From positions 1 through 5,437 of the forward strand of contig JAFWCP010000264.1 of assembly GCA_017536845.1 (NCBI GenBank): a DNA stretch of 5,437 nt. The letters run 5' to 3'. The position numbers were made by a program, and so were the translations under genes. A model generated the notes under the pieces. That model did not search any database and was not told the DNA's origin. It saw only the letters and a list, made by a program, of their open reading frames with translations. The DNA comes from Solobacterium sp. Lineage in GTDB: Bacteria > Bacillota_I > Bacilli_A > Erysipelotrichales > Erysipelotrichaceae. Position 1 is the stretch's first letter. Every line of letters starts with the position of its first letter. Below, piece by piece: positions 1 through 5,437 of this stretch.

Positions 1-282
1 GATGGTGATCCATTCATGGGTTGCCGCATAGCTTGTTTCCGGGTGGAAAAAGTAATTCAGACCGTTGATCTGCACTTCCCCGGTCACGGCAGTTCCCTTT
101 TCAAACAGGCAAAGGCCGCCGTCTGTTTCAACCAGGCCTTCCGCAGGCTGGCTGTTGATATAGTATGCGGTATGTGAACGATTCCATCCTTCACCGGGAT
201 GGAAGGCTGCTTTGGCGGAAACCAGAGCCGGCTGCAATAACAGCAGGAGTGCACTGCTTCCTGCGATCATCTGTCGTAACAT
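1..282 (-). CDS. Secreted protein with cell-wall/glucan-binding-like repeat, 5' part only
   Basis: The first 94 codons are present; the gene runs off the left edge, so its length and main function are unknown. Residues 1-23 form a signal peptide: a short basic start (MLRQM), a hydrophobic core rich in Leu and Ala, and a likely signal peptidase I site after VSA (residues 21-23). From about residue 34 the mature part has the aromatic/glycine pattern of CW_binding (choline/glucan-binding) repeats: AYYIN, then a Gly-rich turn, GTAVTGEVQINGLNYFF (63-79), and a following partial unit. Such repeats anchor enzymes or adhesins to wall polymers in Gram-positive bacteria. The start is the ATG at 282, with a purine-rich AGGGG-type ribosome binding site about 8 nt upstream. 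The gene is divergent from the ATPase-nuclease gene. The secretion signal is clear; the repeat assignment is by pattern only. Confidence 0.75.
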   Translation of the reverse strand, partial: MLRQMIAGSSALLLLLQPALVSAKAAFHPGEGWNRSHTAYYINSQPAEGLVETDGGLCLFEKGTAVTGEVQINGLNYFFHPETSYAATHEWITI

Positions 283-305
283 GTTTCTTACCCCTTTTTT
301 TACTT

Positions 306-339
306 CACATAGCCTATTACATTCAACGCGTCAAGTCAA
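306..339 (-). promoter_or_regulatory. Putative sigma-A promoter of the secreted-protein gene
   Basis: Read on the minus strand, two overlapping solutions with 17-bp spacers fit: TTGACT (339-334) with TAGGCT (316-311), or TTGACG (334-329) with TATGTG (311-306). Both give a leader of only about 20 nt before the ATG at 282. The -35 elements are good and the -10 elements are weak, so the exact choice is uncertain. Confidence 0.45.
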
Positions 340-411
340 ACAAAGAAATATCAAGAATATGCTGAGGAAGAGAACAGGAGGAGGCTGGTGGCTGCCGGGA
401 ATACTGTTTTG

Positions 412-476
412 CGGAAATATCCGGAAATATGTCAGATATGCAATGATATATTTCCGAAAGCTACGGTATTTTTCCG
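412..476. repeat. Cluster of four 9-bp repeats (ATATTTCCG), likely operator region
   Basis: Two direct copies of CGGAAATAT lie at 412-420 and 422-430, one helical turn apart (10 bp). The reverse complement ATATTTCCG follows at 448-456, and a one-mismatch copy ATTTTTCCG at 468-476, 20 bp apart. Copies 2 and 3 could also form a 9-bp stem with a 17-nt loop. The cluster ends 10 bp before the TATAAT box of the HTH-ATPase-nuclease gene and covers the place where a -35 element would sit. The spacing in whole helical turns and the position at the promoter suggest protein binding sites. The binding protein is not known from sequence; the HTH of the downstream gene product is one candidate. Confidence 0.6.
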
Positions 477-486
477 AATTATGCGA

Positions 487-507
487 TATAATAACAGTGA
501 AAGGAGG
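487..507 (+). promoter_or_regulatory. -10 box and ribosome binding site of the HTH-ATPase-nuclease gene
   Basis: A perfect TATAAT lies at 487-492. No recognisable TTGACA-like -35 is found 16-19 bp upstream (462-470 reads TACGGTATT), and there is no TG extension, so the promoter may need an activator or be intrinsically weak. AAGGAGG at 501-507 is 8 nt before the ATG at 516 and decides the start in favour of that ATG. If TATAAT is the -10, the leader is only about 17 nt. Confidence 0.55.
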
Positions 508-515
508 TGTTTCTC

Positions 516-2390
516 ATGGCAGATATGATTACAGCAAAAGAGGCCGCAGAAAGATGGAATCTGACTGAACGCAGCGTCACCGGCATGTGCCGTACCGGCA
601 GGATTCCCGGAGCTTCCAAATACGGCAAGAGCTGGTATCTTCCGGACAGTGCCGAAAAGCCGGCGGACGGCCGTATCCGCACCGGCTCCTATGTGGCCCG
701 TAAGGCGGGCAGAAAGCTTCCGCTTCCGGTCGGCATTTCCGATTACCGTGTTGCTTCCAGCCAGTACTACTATGTAGACAAAACCATGCTGATAAAGGAC
801 TTCCTGGATGAAAGACCAATGGTGAGCCTCTTTACAAGGCCGCGCCGTTTCGGCAAAACGCTCAACATGGATATGTTAAGGACGTTCTTCGAGAAAACCG
901 ATGAAGATACTTCTGTCTACTTCCGGGATAAGAAAATCTGGAAGCAGGGGCCCTTCTATCAGGGCTTTCAGGGAAAGTATCCCGTCATCTTTGTTTCTTT
1001 CAAGGATATTAAATGTGAAACCTGGGAAGATACTCTCATCAAGCTGGCAGAAACACTCGGCAACGAATATGCCCGGCATGCAGAACTGCTGGCTTCGCCT
1101 GCCTGCAATGACGTTGACAAGGCATATTTCCGAAACATCATGGAACGGCATGCATCGCCGACAGAACTGACCAGTGCTTTTATGATGCTGACAAAGATGC
1201 TGGATGAACATTATGGTATTGCCCCGGTCATTATTGTTGATGAATATGACACTCCAATCCAGCAGGGGCACACCCGGGGGTTCTATGACCATGTCGTCCT
1301 GTTCATGCGCAACCTTTTTTCCGGCGGTTTAAAAGACAACCGGCATCTGTCGTTCGGCTTTCTGACCGGAATACTCAGGGTGGCGAAGGAAAGTATTTTC
1401 AGCGGTTTGAACAACCTGAAGATCAACTCCATCCTTGATGAACAGTACAGTTCTTATTTTGGCTTTACCCATGATGAAGTGAAGGAAATGACCCGGTATT
1501 ATCAGGCACCGGACAAATATCAGGAGCTTTGCGACTGGTATGACGGCTATCAGTTCGGCAGCAGCGAGATCTTTAACCCATGGTCGGTTATCAACTATTT
1601 TTCCGGTAAATGCCAGCCTCAGGCATTCTGGCTTTCCACCAGCAGCAACGATATCATAGGGGAAATCATCGCCGAAGCCGATGCTGAGACATATGACCGG
1701 CTGACAGCCTTGCTGAAGGGGGAATCTGTGCTGACCAGTATAGACACAGGAGTGATTTATCCGCAGATCAGGAACAATCCTTCCTCGGTGTACAGCTTTC
1801 TGCTGGCAGCCGGATACCTGAAGGCTGTCAAAGCGGAGCTTGCCTTCACCGGGGACTATATGTGTGAAGTTGCAATTCCGAATAAAGAGATTGCATTTGT
1901 GTATAAGAAGGAGATTCTGGCGCGGCTGCAGAGTATCATTCCGCAGTCTTCGGCAAATTCCATTCAGGAGGCTCTGTACTTTGGAAACGTCAAGGCACTG
2001 CAGGAGGGGATTGAAAAACTGCTTCTGCAGTCTGCCAGCTATTATGATACGGCTGGCGAACTGTTTTATCACGGCATGATGCTGGGGATCACAGCTATGA
2101 TGGACCACCGATATTTCGTTACCTCCAACCGGGAATCGGGTGAAGGACGTTATGATTTGCAGCTGATGCCGAAAGTGAAGACGCTTCCCGGCATCCTGAT
2201 CGAACTGAAAGCGGCGAAAAAGGATGACCATGCCGATCTTGCAAAGCTGGCGGAAGCAGCCCTGGCTCAGATTGACGAAAAGCAGTATGACACAGACATG
2301 AAAACGCATGGCATTGCGGAAATCCTGAAGTACGGCGTCGCCTTTTCCGGCAAGGAAACCAAGGTCGTCATGCGCAAAGACAGTCTGTAA
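516..2390 (+). CDS. HTH - AAA-ATPase-like - PD-(D/E)XK nuclease-like fusion protein
   Basis: This is a 624-residue cytoplasmic protein with three modules. Residues 4-43 are a MerR/excisionase-like helix-turn-helix (TAKEAAERWNLTERSV, then GRIPGASKYGKSWYLP as the wing). Residues about 70-360 match the AAA-ATPase-like family (PF09820 type): LPVGISDY and YYYVDKT at the start, the family's variant P-loop RPRRFGKT (108-115, Lys114), Walker B VIIVDEYD (238-245), and the conserved SIFSGLNNLK stretch (293-302). The C-terminal part, about 480-615, carries a PD-(D/E)XK core (DUF1703/PF08011 type): Asp547 in GRYDL and Glu563-x-Lys565 in LIELKAAKK. All expected catalytic residues appear intact. Proteins of this ATPase-nuclease family are common, often multicopy, in gut Bacteroidota and Bacillota, and their role is unproven; ATP-dependent DNA or RNA cleavage is a guess. 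Many family members begin directly at the ATPase module, so the N-terminal HTH is an added part. The gene stands alone, with its own promoter region and terminator. Confidence 0.9.
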   Translation: MADMITAKEAAERWNLTERSVTGMCRTGRIPGASKYGKSWYLPDSAEKPADGRIRTGSYVARKAGRKLPLPVGISDYRVASSQYYYVDKTMLIKDFLDERPMVSLFTRPRRFGKTLNMDMLRTFFEKTDEDTSVYFRDKKIWKQGPFYQGFQGKYPVIFVSFKDIKCETWEDTLIKLAETLGNEYARHAELLASPACNDVDKAYFRNIMERHASPTELTSAFMMLTKMLDEHYGIAPVIIVDEYDTPIQQGHTRGFYDHVVLFMRNLFSGGLKDNRHLSFGFLTGILRVAKESIFSGLNNLKINSILDEQYSSYFGFTHDEVKEMTRYYQAPDKYQELCDWYDGYQFGSSEIFNPWSVINYFSGKCQPQAFWLSTSSNDIIGEIIAEADAETYDRLTALLKGESVLTSIDTGVIYPQIRNNPSSVYSFLLAAGYLKAVKAELAFTGDYMCEVAIPNKEIAFVYKKEILARLQSIIPQSSANSIQEALYFGNVKALQEGIEKLLLQSASYYDTAGELFYHGMMLGITAMMDHRYFVTSNRESGEGRYDLQLMPKVKTLPGILIELKAAKKDDHADLAKLAEAALAQIDEKQYDTDMKTHGIAEILKYGVAFSGKETKVVMRKDSL

Positions 2391-2403
2391 TCCCAGAACA
2401 TAC

Positions 2404-2434
2404 AGGCACCTTCCAGGACCGGCAGGTGCCTTTT
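2404..2434 (+). terminator. Rho-independent terminator of the HTH-ATPase-nuclease gene
   Basis: An 8-bp stem, AGGCACCT (2404-2411) with AGGTGCCT (2424-2431), can gain two inner C-G pairs after one mismatch. It is followed by a short T4 run (2431-2434). It begins 13 nt after the stop codon at 2390. Confidence 0.8.
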
Positions 2435-2444
2435 GCTGCGAATG

Positions 2445-2469
2445 AAAAAGGCCGGGCCTGATGCCGGCC
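2445..2469 (-). terminator. Rho-independent terminator of the DeoR-family gene
   Basis: On the minus strand a GC-only 6-bp stem, GGCCGG with CCGGCC (2469-2464 and 2455-2450), has an 8-nt loop and is followed by T5 (2449-2445). It faces the plus-strand terminator only 10 bp away, forming a convergent terminator pair. Confidence 0.8.
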
Positions 2470-2518
2470 GATCAGTCTTCCGTATTCGTTTTCCTTTGCC
2501 GTTCATGCAAAGCGGAGT

Positions 2519-3277
2519 TCAGACGGTGATGACTTCAATATTCTTTCTCTTCAGCAAACCCTCTGCCTCAGCGGAAATGGCAGCGTCGGTGATGACGGCA
2601 TATGGCTGGCCGGGGATGTTCAGCGGTACGGTGCCGACAACGGAGAACTTCTGGCTCTCCGTCAGGATGACCATCTTCTCGCATGCTTCGGCCATGTCGC
2701 GTACGGCCTGGGCCCGCATCTGGTCTTTGTTGGTGAAGCCTGTTTTTTCGCTCCAGCCGTCAGTGCCGATGAAGAAGTATGTCACATGATACCCGGCGGA
2801 TACGGCTTTGACCAGCGGGCCGACCAGGCAGCGTGAGTCATGCTGGTACATGCCGCCGCATAACACGACCTGCACATTTCTGTATTGACGGATGTATTCC
2901 GCTAAGAACGCGCTGTTGGTGATGATGGTTACCGACCTGCCGGAGGCAGCGATGACATCAGCCAGCAGGATGCAGCAGCTGCCGCTTTCAATCATGATGG
3001 TATCGCCATCCTGAACAAGCTCAGCCGCCCTGGCGGCAATGCGGCGTTTCTCATCATAGTGGACGGCCAGGCGGGCACTGATATCATCGGAATCATTCAG
3101 TTCCGCATAGCCGAAGGAACGTCTGACAAAGCCTTTGGCTTCCAGTTCATCGAGATCCTTACGGATGGTAACCTGGGAGATATTGAGAAGCTCGGAAAGG
3201 GCGGCGACGTCTTTCTTTTTTCCTTCCGCAAGCATGTGCAGAATCTGTTTCTGCCGTTTTTCTTTTTTTCGGGACAT
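2519..3277 (-). CDS. DeoR/GlpR-family transcriptional regulator
   Basis: A full-length 252-residue regulator, the usual size for the family. Residues about 5-56 are the DeoR-type winged helix-turn-helix; the recognition helix is ISQVTIRKDLDELEAKGFV (33-51). Residues about 74-232 are the phosphosugar-sensing DeoRC domain, with DGDTIMIESGS (90-100), ITNS (119-122), CGGMY (140-144), FIGTDGWS (169-176), GFT (180-182) and LTESQKF (205-211). The SDD near residue 63, the IESGS loop and the IGTDGW..TGFT..D.MRA pattern resemble, from memory, the YciT-like branch of Escherichia coli rather than GlpR or FruR. These proteins usually repress sugar-catabolic genes and respond to a phosphorylated sugar. No sugar gene lies next to it here, so the target and effector are unknown. 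The ATG at 3277 has AAGGAGG (3288-3282) upstream. The gene is monocistronic, with its own promoter and terminator. Confidence 0.93.
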   Translation of the reverse strand: MSRKKEKRQKQILHMLAEGKKKDVAALSELLNISQVTIRKDLDELEAKGFVRRSFGYAELNDSDDISARLAVHYDEKRRIAARAAELVQDGDTIMIESGSCCILLADVIAASGRSVTIITNSAFLAEYIRQYRNVQVVLCGGMYQHDSRCLVGPLVKAVSAGYHVTYFFIGTDGWSEKTGFTNKDQMRAQAVRDMAEACEKMVILTESQKFSVVGTVPLNIPGQPYAVITDAAISAEAEGLLKRKNIEVITV

Positions 3278-3301
3278 GGCTCCTCCTTCTGCGTGCCTAC
3301 C

Positions 3302-3332
3302 ATTATAGCAGGAAAAGCGGATAAAGTTTCAA
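3302..3332 (-). promoter_or_regulatory. Promoter of the DeoR-family gene
   Basis: On the minus strand there is a perfect extended -10, TGCTATAAT (3310-3302). TTGAAA (3332-3327) is a -35 at a long 19-bp spacing, which the TG extension may offset. The start point would be near 3295, giving a leader of about 18 nt. A second, weaker candidate lies upstream: TTGTCT (3375-3370), 16 bp, TACAAT (3353-3348). Confidence 0.7.
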
Positions 3333-3378
3333 ACGAAAGAAAATAGAATTGTATTTATAAAATGAATCCAGACAAATG

Positions 3379-3405
3379 AAAACCTCCGGCAATGCCGGAG
3401 GTTTT
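3379..3405 (-). terminator. Terminator of the MerR-family gene (possibly bidirectional)
   Basis: A perfect 12-bp inverted repeat, AAAACCTCCGGC (3379-3390) and GCCGGAGGTTTT (3394-3405), has a 3-nt loop. It begins 2 nt past the stop codon of the MerR gene. Read on the minus strand it ends in T4; the symmetric A4/T4 flanks let it work in either direction. It separates the MerR gene from the DeoR promoter. Confidence 0.88.
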
Positions 3406-3407
3406 GT

Positions 3408-4226
3408 TCACTGTTCCTTTTTCCGCAGCAGCCAGAAATGGTTCTGACCGTCCTTTGATAAGGTGACATTGCAGCTGAGGGTACGTTTTGTGCCGGGATT
3501 GGCTTCCAGAAGCAGGCCCAGCACCGTGGTCGCAAAGGCGCTCTGTTCTGCCTTGTGCGGCTGCAGGCAGAACAGCAGGGCATATTCCTTTCCGTCTTCC
3601 AGTTTGCAGAATTCCGCGAAGAAGTCCTTGACATGCGACCAGGCGTGGTTTTCATAGACCTTCTCATACTGGGGATTCTCCAGCATATTGAGGAATTCTT
3701 TTTCCTCTTCTGCATCATCCCCGTCGGGATAGTCCGAATACGCAAAACTGCTGCTGTCTTTCCTGTCGATCAGCTTTTCAAAATAGCTGTTCACGCTGTC
3801 GATCATCCGGTCATAGGCTGCTCTGTCGATGCCGAATTCTTCACACGGGTCATAGGCTTCCATGGACTGTCTGACCATCTCGCGCATGGATATGAGTTTT
3901 TCTTTCATCATGGTAATTTCATTCTGGTATGTCTGACGGATTTCAATGGTCTTCTGCAGCCTTGCTTCCTGCTCTTTGATTTTCGCTGTAAAGGCGTCAT
4001 AGATGACATCATGATCAGCCTCCTTCAGGCTGCGGATTTCATCCAGCGTAAAGCCGGCCGTCTGCAGGTTCCTGATCCTGACAAACTGAAGGGCCTGTTC
4101 CTCATCGTAATACCGGTAGCCGGATTTCTGATCCACCTGCCTGGGTTTTAGCAGGTCCACGTGGTCATAATAGCGCAGGGTCTGCGGGTTGCAGCCGCAA
4201 AGCGAAGCAAATTCCTTGATCGTCAT
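3408..4226 (-). CDS. MerR-family transcriptional regulator with unrecognised C-terminal domain
   Basis: A 272-residue protein. Residues 1-68 are the MerR DNA-binding domain: MTIKEFASLCGCNPQTLRYY (helix-turn-helix), DLLKPRQVDQKSGYRYY (wing, 24-40) and FVRIRNLQTAGFTLDEIRSL (48-67). Residues about 78-120 form the charged coiled coil that makes the antiparallel dimer. Residues about 125-272 should be the effector domain; I do not recognise it. It contains an acidic stretch, DYPDGDDAEEEKEF (165-178), and a C-terminal part with alternating beta-like segments (YALLFCLQ, LSCNVTLS, HFWLLRKK). It lacks an obvious metal-binding Cys cluster, and I see no clear GyrI-like or TipAS signature. The ATG at 4226 is chosen because AGGAGG (4242-4237) lies 10 nt upstream; the in-frame GTG at 4235 is only 1 nt from it. 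No efflux or resistance gene is adjacent. The promoter structure points to autoregulation. Confidence 0.9.
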   Translation of the reverse strand: MTIKEFASLCGCNPQTLRYYDHVDLLKPRQVDQKSGYRYYDEEQALQFVRIRNLQTAGFTLDEIRSLKEADHDVIYDAFTAKIKEQEARLQKTIEIRQTYQNEITMMKEKLISMREMVRQSMEAYDPCEEFGIDRAAYDRMIDSVNSYFEKLIDRKDSSSFAYSDYPDGDDAEEEKEFLNMLENPQYEKVYENHAWSHVKDFFAEFCKLEDGKEYALLFCLQPHKAEQSAFATTVLGLLLEANPGTKRTLSCNVTLSKDGQNHFWLLRKKEQ

Positions 4227-4250
4227 GACATACACTCCTCCTCGATGAAT

Positions 4251-4281
4251 TTTGTATCATTGCAGTTCACTGCAAGGTCAA
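4251..4281 (-). promoter_or_regulatory. MerR-type promoter and operator of the MerR gene
   Basis: On the minus strand, TTGACC (4281-4276) and TACAAA (4256-4251) are separated by 19 bp, the overlong spacing typical of MerR-controlled promoters. The spacer begins with a perfect 7-bp inverted repeat, TTGCAGTgaACTGCAA (4275-4260), placed between the -35 and -10 as in known MerR operators. The start point would be near 4244, about 18 nt before the ATG at 4226. The likely regulator is the adjacent gene's own product. Confidence 0.82.
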
Positions 4282-4318
4282 CAGGTTTCCGAAGTTTTTT
4301 TTCAGATGTTTCAATGAA

Positions 4319-4343
4319 ATCCCTCCCGGCATCCGGGAGGGAT
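4319..4343 (-). terminator. Terminator of the MoxR-type ATPase gene
   Basis: An 11-bp perfect stem, ATCCCTCCCGG (4319-4329) and CCGGGAGGGAT (4333-4343), has a 3-nt loop and lies 4 nt past the stop codon. The T run on the minus strand is short (TTTCATT), so termination relies on the very strong stem. It separates the ATPase gene from the MerR promoter. Confidence 0.8.
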
Positions 4344-4347
4344 CAGT

Positions 4348-5437
4348 TTACAGAATTTCGGGAAGATCCAGTGCGTCGATCCGGTCCATCAGGTCCTTGC
4401 GCGTATCTTCAAATAACAGCTGTTTGTTGTAGGCGTAGTACTTCTCACAGCCATGGCGGTAGATAAACTGCGAAGCAGCCGGCCTTACCGTCAGCTCACT
4501 GACCAGGATGAGCATCTCCTGGCCTGTACCGAAGGCCTTTTCAAAGAAATCGAAGACATTGGCAAGCATGTCCTGGCCTTTTTGGGTATCCTGTTTCAAG
4601 GCGGCAGCCTCACTGCGCAGGACTTCCTTCTTGTCTTCTTTATCCTGCAGAAGCTTCAGCTCATCCAGGATGGCACAGGCAAGCTCGACGTGTTCCCGGG
4701 TATCGGTGGCCTGTGACTTTTTCTCGTAAAAGGCGATCTTTTCCGCCATGACCTCAGGATCGGCCAGGGCGCTGACTTCAGGGATCAGGGTGCGCAGGAC
4801 ATCTTCCTTCATGACGGTCCTGGCAATCCTTTCATCCAGCGAAGTCAGGATCAGGGACAGCAGCGACAGGCGTTCATCAAACTTCGCGTCTTTGGCACGG
4901 TTGATGATGTCTTCGGATACCGTGCCGGCAAGGATTTCTTCCACCTGGTAATCCGAACGGTACTTGAAGAAGAGGTCATAGTAATTGGCAAAGTCACGGG
5001 CGATTTCCTCATCCTGGACATACTGGCCGATCAGGTCACGGTCAACTGCGAGTTCATTTTCCTCGTACAGGGTGATCATCTGAGAAAGGTCATCCCAGGC
5101 GCGGGCGGTCACGAAGGATTTGTCATCCAGCGTGGTCGTGATCCGGTAGAAAAACTGCGGCTTGACGGTCAGGTAGGAAAGGATGACAGGATGGACATGA
5201 TTCTGCAGGGCATAGGCCTTCCAAACTTCAAAGTCAGGCTCAACTTCCACCTTCTTCAGCCTGTCCAGCATGGCAAGATCAAACGGTCTGACGGCGTCAT
5301 TGTATTCCGGCGGGTTGCCGGCGGTGACGACGATCCAGCCCTGCGGCACTTCGTGTCTGCCGAAGGTCTTGTACTGCAGAAACTGCAGCATGCTTGGGGC
5401 AAGGGTTTCGGAAACACAGTTGATCTCATCCAGGAAC
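4348..5437 (-). CDS. MoxR-type AAA+ ATPase, C-terminal part (5' end outside window)
   Basis: 362 complete codons are visible; the reading frame is open to the right edge, so the true start and the Walker A motif lie outside. The visible part opens at Walker B, FLDEIN (Asp-Glu at 5430-5425), followed by CVSETLAPSMLQFLQ. Next come sensor 1 in VVTAGNPPEYN (Asn codon 5316-5314), FDLAMLDRL, and a sensor 2-like TARAW, about 70 residues after sensor 1. These mark the MoxR/AAA_5 branch, whose members usually work as chaperone-like ATPases with a von Willebrand factor A (VWA) partner to assemble or activate other complexes. A long helical, charged C-terminal extension of about 250 residues follows, with no domain I recognise. 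A terminator lies directly after the stop, so any VWA partner in the same operon must be upstream, outside the window. The ATG at 5391 is internal, since conserved Walker B residues precede it. Confidence 0.88.
   Translation of the reverse strand, partial: FLDEINCVSETLAPSMLQFLQYKTFGRHEVPQGWIVVTAGNPPEYNDAVRPFDLAMLDRLKKVEVEPDFEVWKAYALQNHVHPVILSYLTVKPQFFYRITTTLDDKSFVTARAWDDLSQMITLYEENELAVDRDLIGQYVQDEEIARDFANYYDLFFKYRSDYQVEEILAGTVSEDIINRAKDAKFDERLSLLSLILTSLDERIARTVMKEDVLRTLIPEVSALADPEVMAEKIAFYEKKSQATDTREHVELACAILDELKLLQDKEDKKEVLRSEAAALKQDTQKGQDMLANVFDFFEKAFGTGQEMLILVSELTVRPAASQFIYRHGCEKYYAYNKQLLFEDTRKDLMDRIDALDLPEIL

Noticed and set aside
422..456. 9-bp stem with 17-nt loop as a terminator or riboswitch
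   Set aside because: The loop is long, the stem AT-rich, no T run follows, and it lies upstream of the -10 so it would not be transcribed from that promoter. Binding sites explain it better.
507..515. GTG at 507 as start of the ATPase-nuclease gene
   Set aside because: It overlaps the AAGGAGG ribosome binding site itself (501-507); the ATG at 516 has ideal 8-nt spacing.
1329..2309. 326-codon open frame on the minus strand
   Set aside because: It lies wholly antisense to the well-supported ATPase-nuclease gene, shows no domain I recognise, and has no clear ribosome binding site; it is a shadow of the real frame.
2494..2512. CTTTGC/GCAAAG hairpin just after the DeoR stop codon
   Set aside because: Only 6 bp, no T run; the GC-rich hairpin at 2445-2469 is the better terminator.
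3555..4151. 198-codon open frame on the plus strand
   Set aside because: Antisense to the MerR gene, with no recognisable domain; a shadow frame.
4227..4235. GTG at 4235 as start of the MerR gene
   Set aside because: It is 1 nt from AGGAGG, too close for initiation; the ATG at 4226 is properly spaced and gives the usual MerR start MTIKEF.
5389..5391. ATG at 5391 as the true start of the MoxR-type gene
   Set aside because: The frame stays open upstream and encodes the conserved Walker B FLDEIN, so the gene begins beyond the right edge.

Overview
The window looks like chromosomal DNA of a low-to-mid GC Gram-positive bacterium (Bacillota), plausibly a gut commensal of the Erysipelotrichia or Lachnospiraceae type. 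The grounds are strong AAGGAGG-type ribosome binding sites, compact intergenic gaps with classic hairpin terminators, near-consensus sigma-A promoters, a choline/glucan-binding-like secreted protein, and an AAA-ATPase-like/PD-(D/E)XK protein of a kind that is abundant in gut anaerobes. The exact taxon cannot be fixed from the sequence alone.

Layout. At the left edge is the 5' end of a minus-strand gene for a secreted, cell-wall-repeat-like protein (1-282, continuing outside). A 233-bp divergent intergenic region follows. It holds a promoter for that gene and, nearer the other gene, a cluster of four copies of a 9-mer (consensus ATATTTCCG, two in each orientation) just upstream of a TATAAT box. 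This promoter drives a plus-strand gene (516-2390) for a 624-residue protein that joins an N-terminal helix-turn-helix, an AAA-ATPase-like module and a C-terminal PD-(D/E)XK nuclease core. Two back-to-back terminators (2404-2469) separate it from three minus-strand transcription units: a DeoR/GlpR-family regulator (2519-3277), a MerR-family regulator with an unrecognised C-terminal domain (3408-4226), and the 3' part of a MoxR-type AAA+ ATPase (4348-5437, start outside the window).

Each of the three minus-strand genes ends in its own hairpin. The DeoR and MerR genes also have their own promoters, so they look like separate monocistronic units rather than one operon. The MerR promoter is textbook: a 19-bp spacer carrying a perfect 7-bp inverted repeat, which predicts autoregulation.

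The part most worth a second look is the HTH-ATPase-nuclease gene together with the repeat cluster in front of it. The cluster could be the binding site of the protein's own HTH domain, giving a self-controlling nuclease unit. That link is inference. No CRISPR array, RNA gene, insertion sequence or phage gene was seen.
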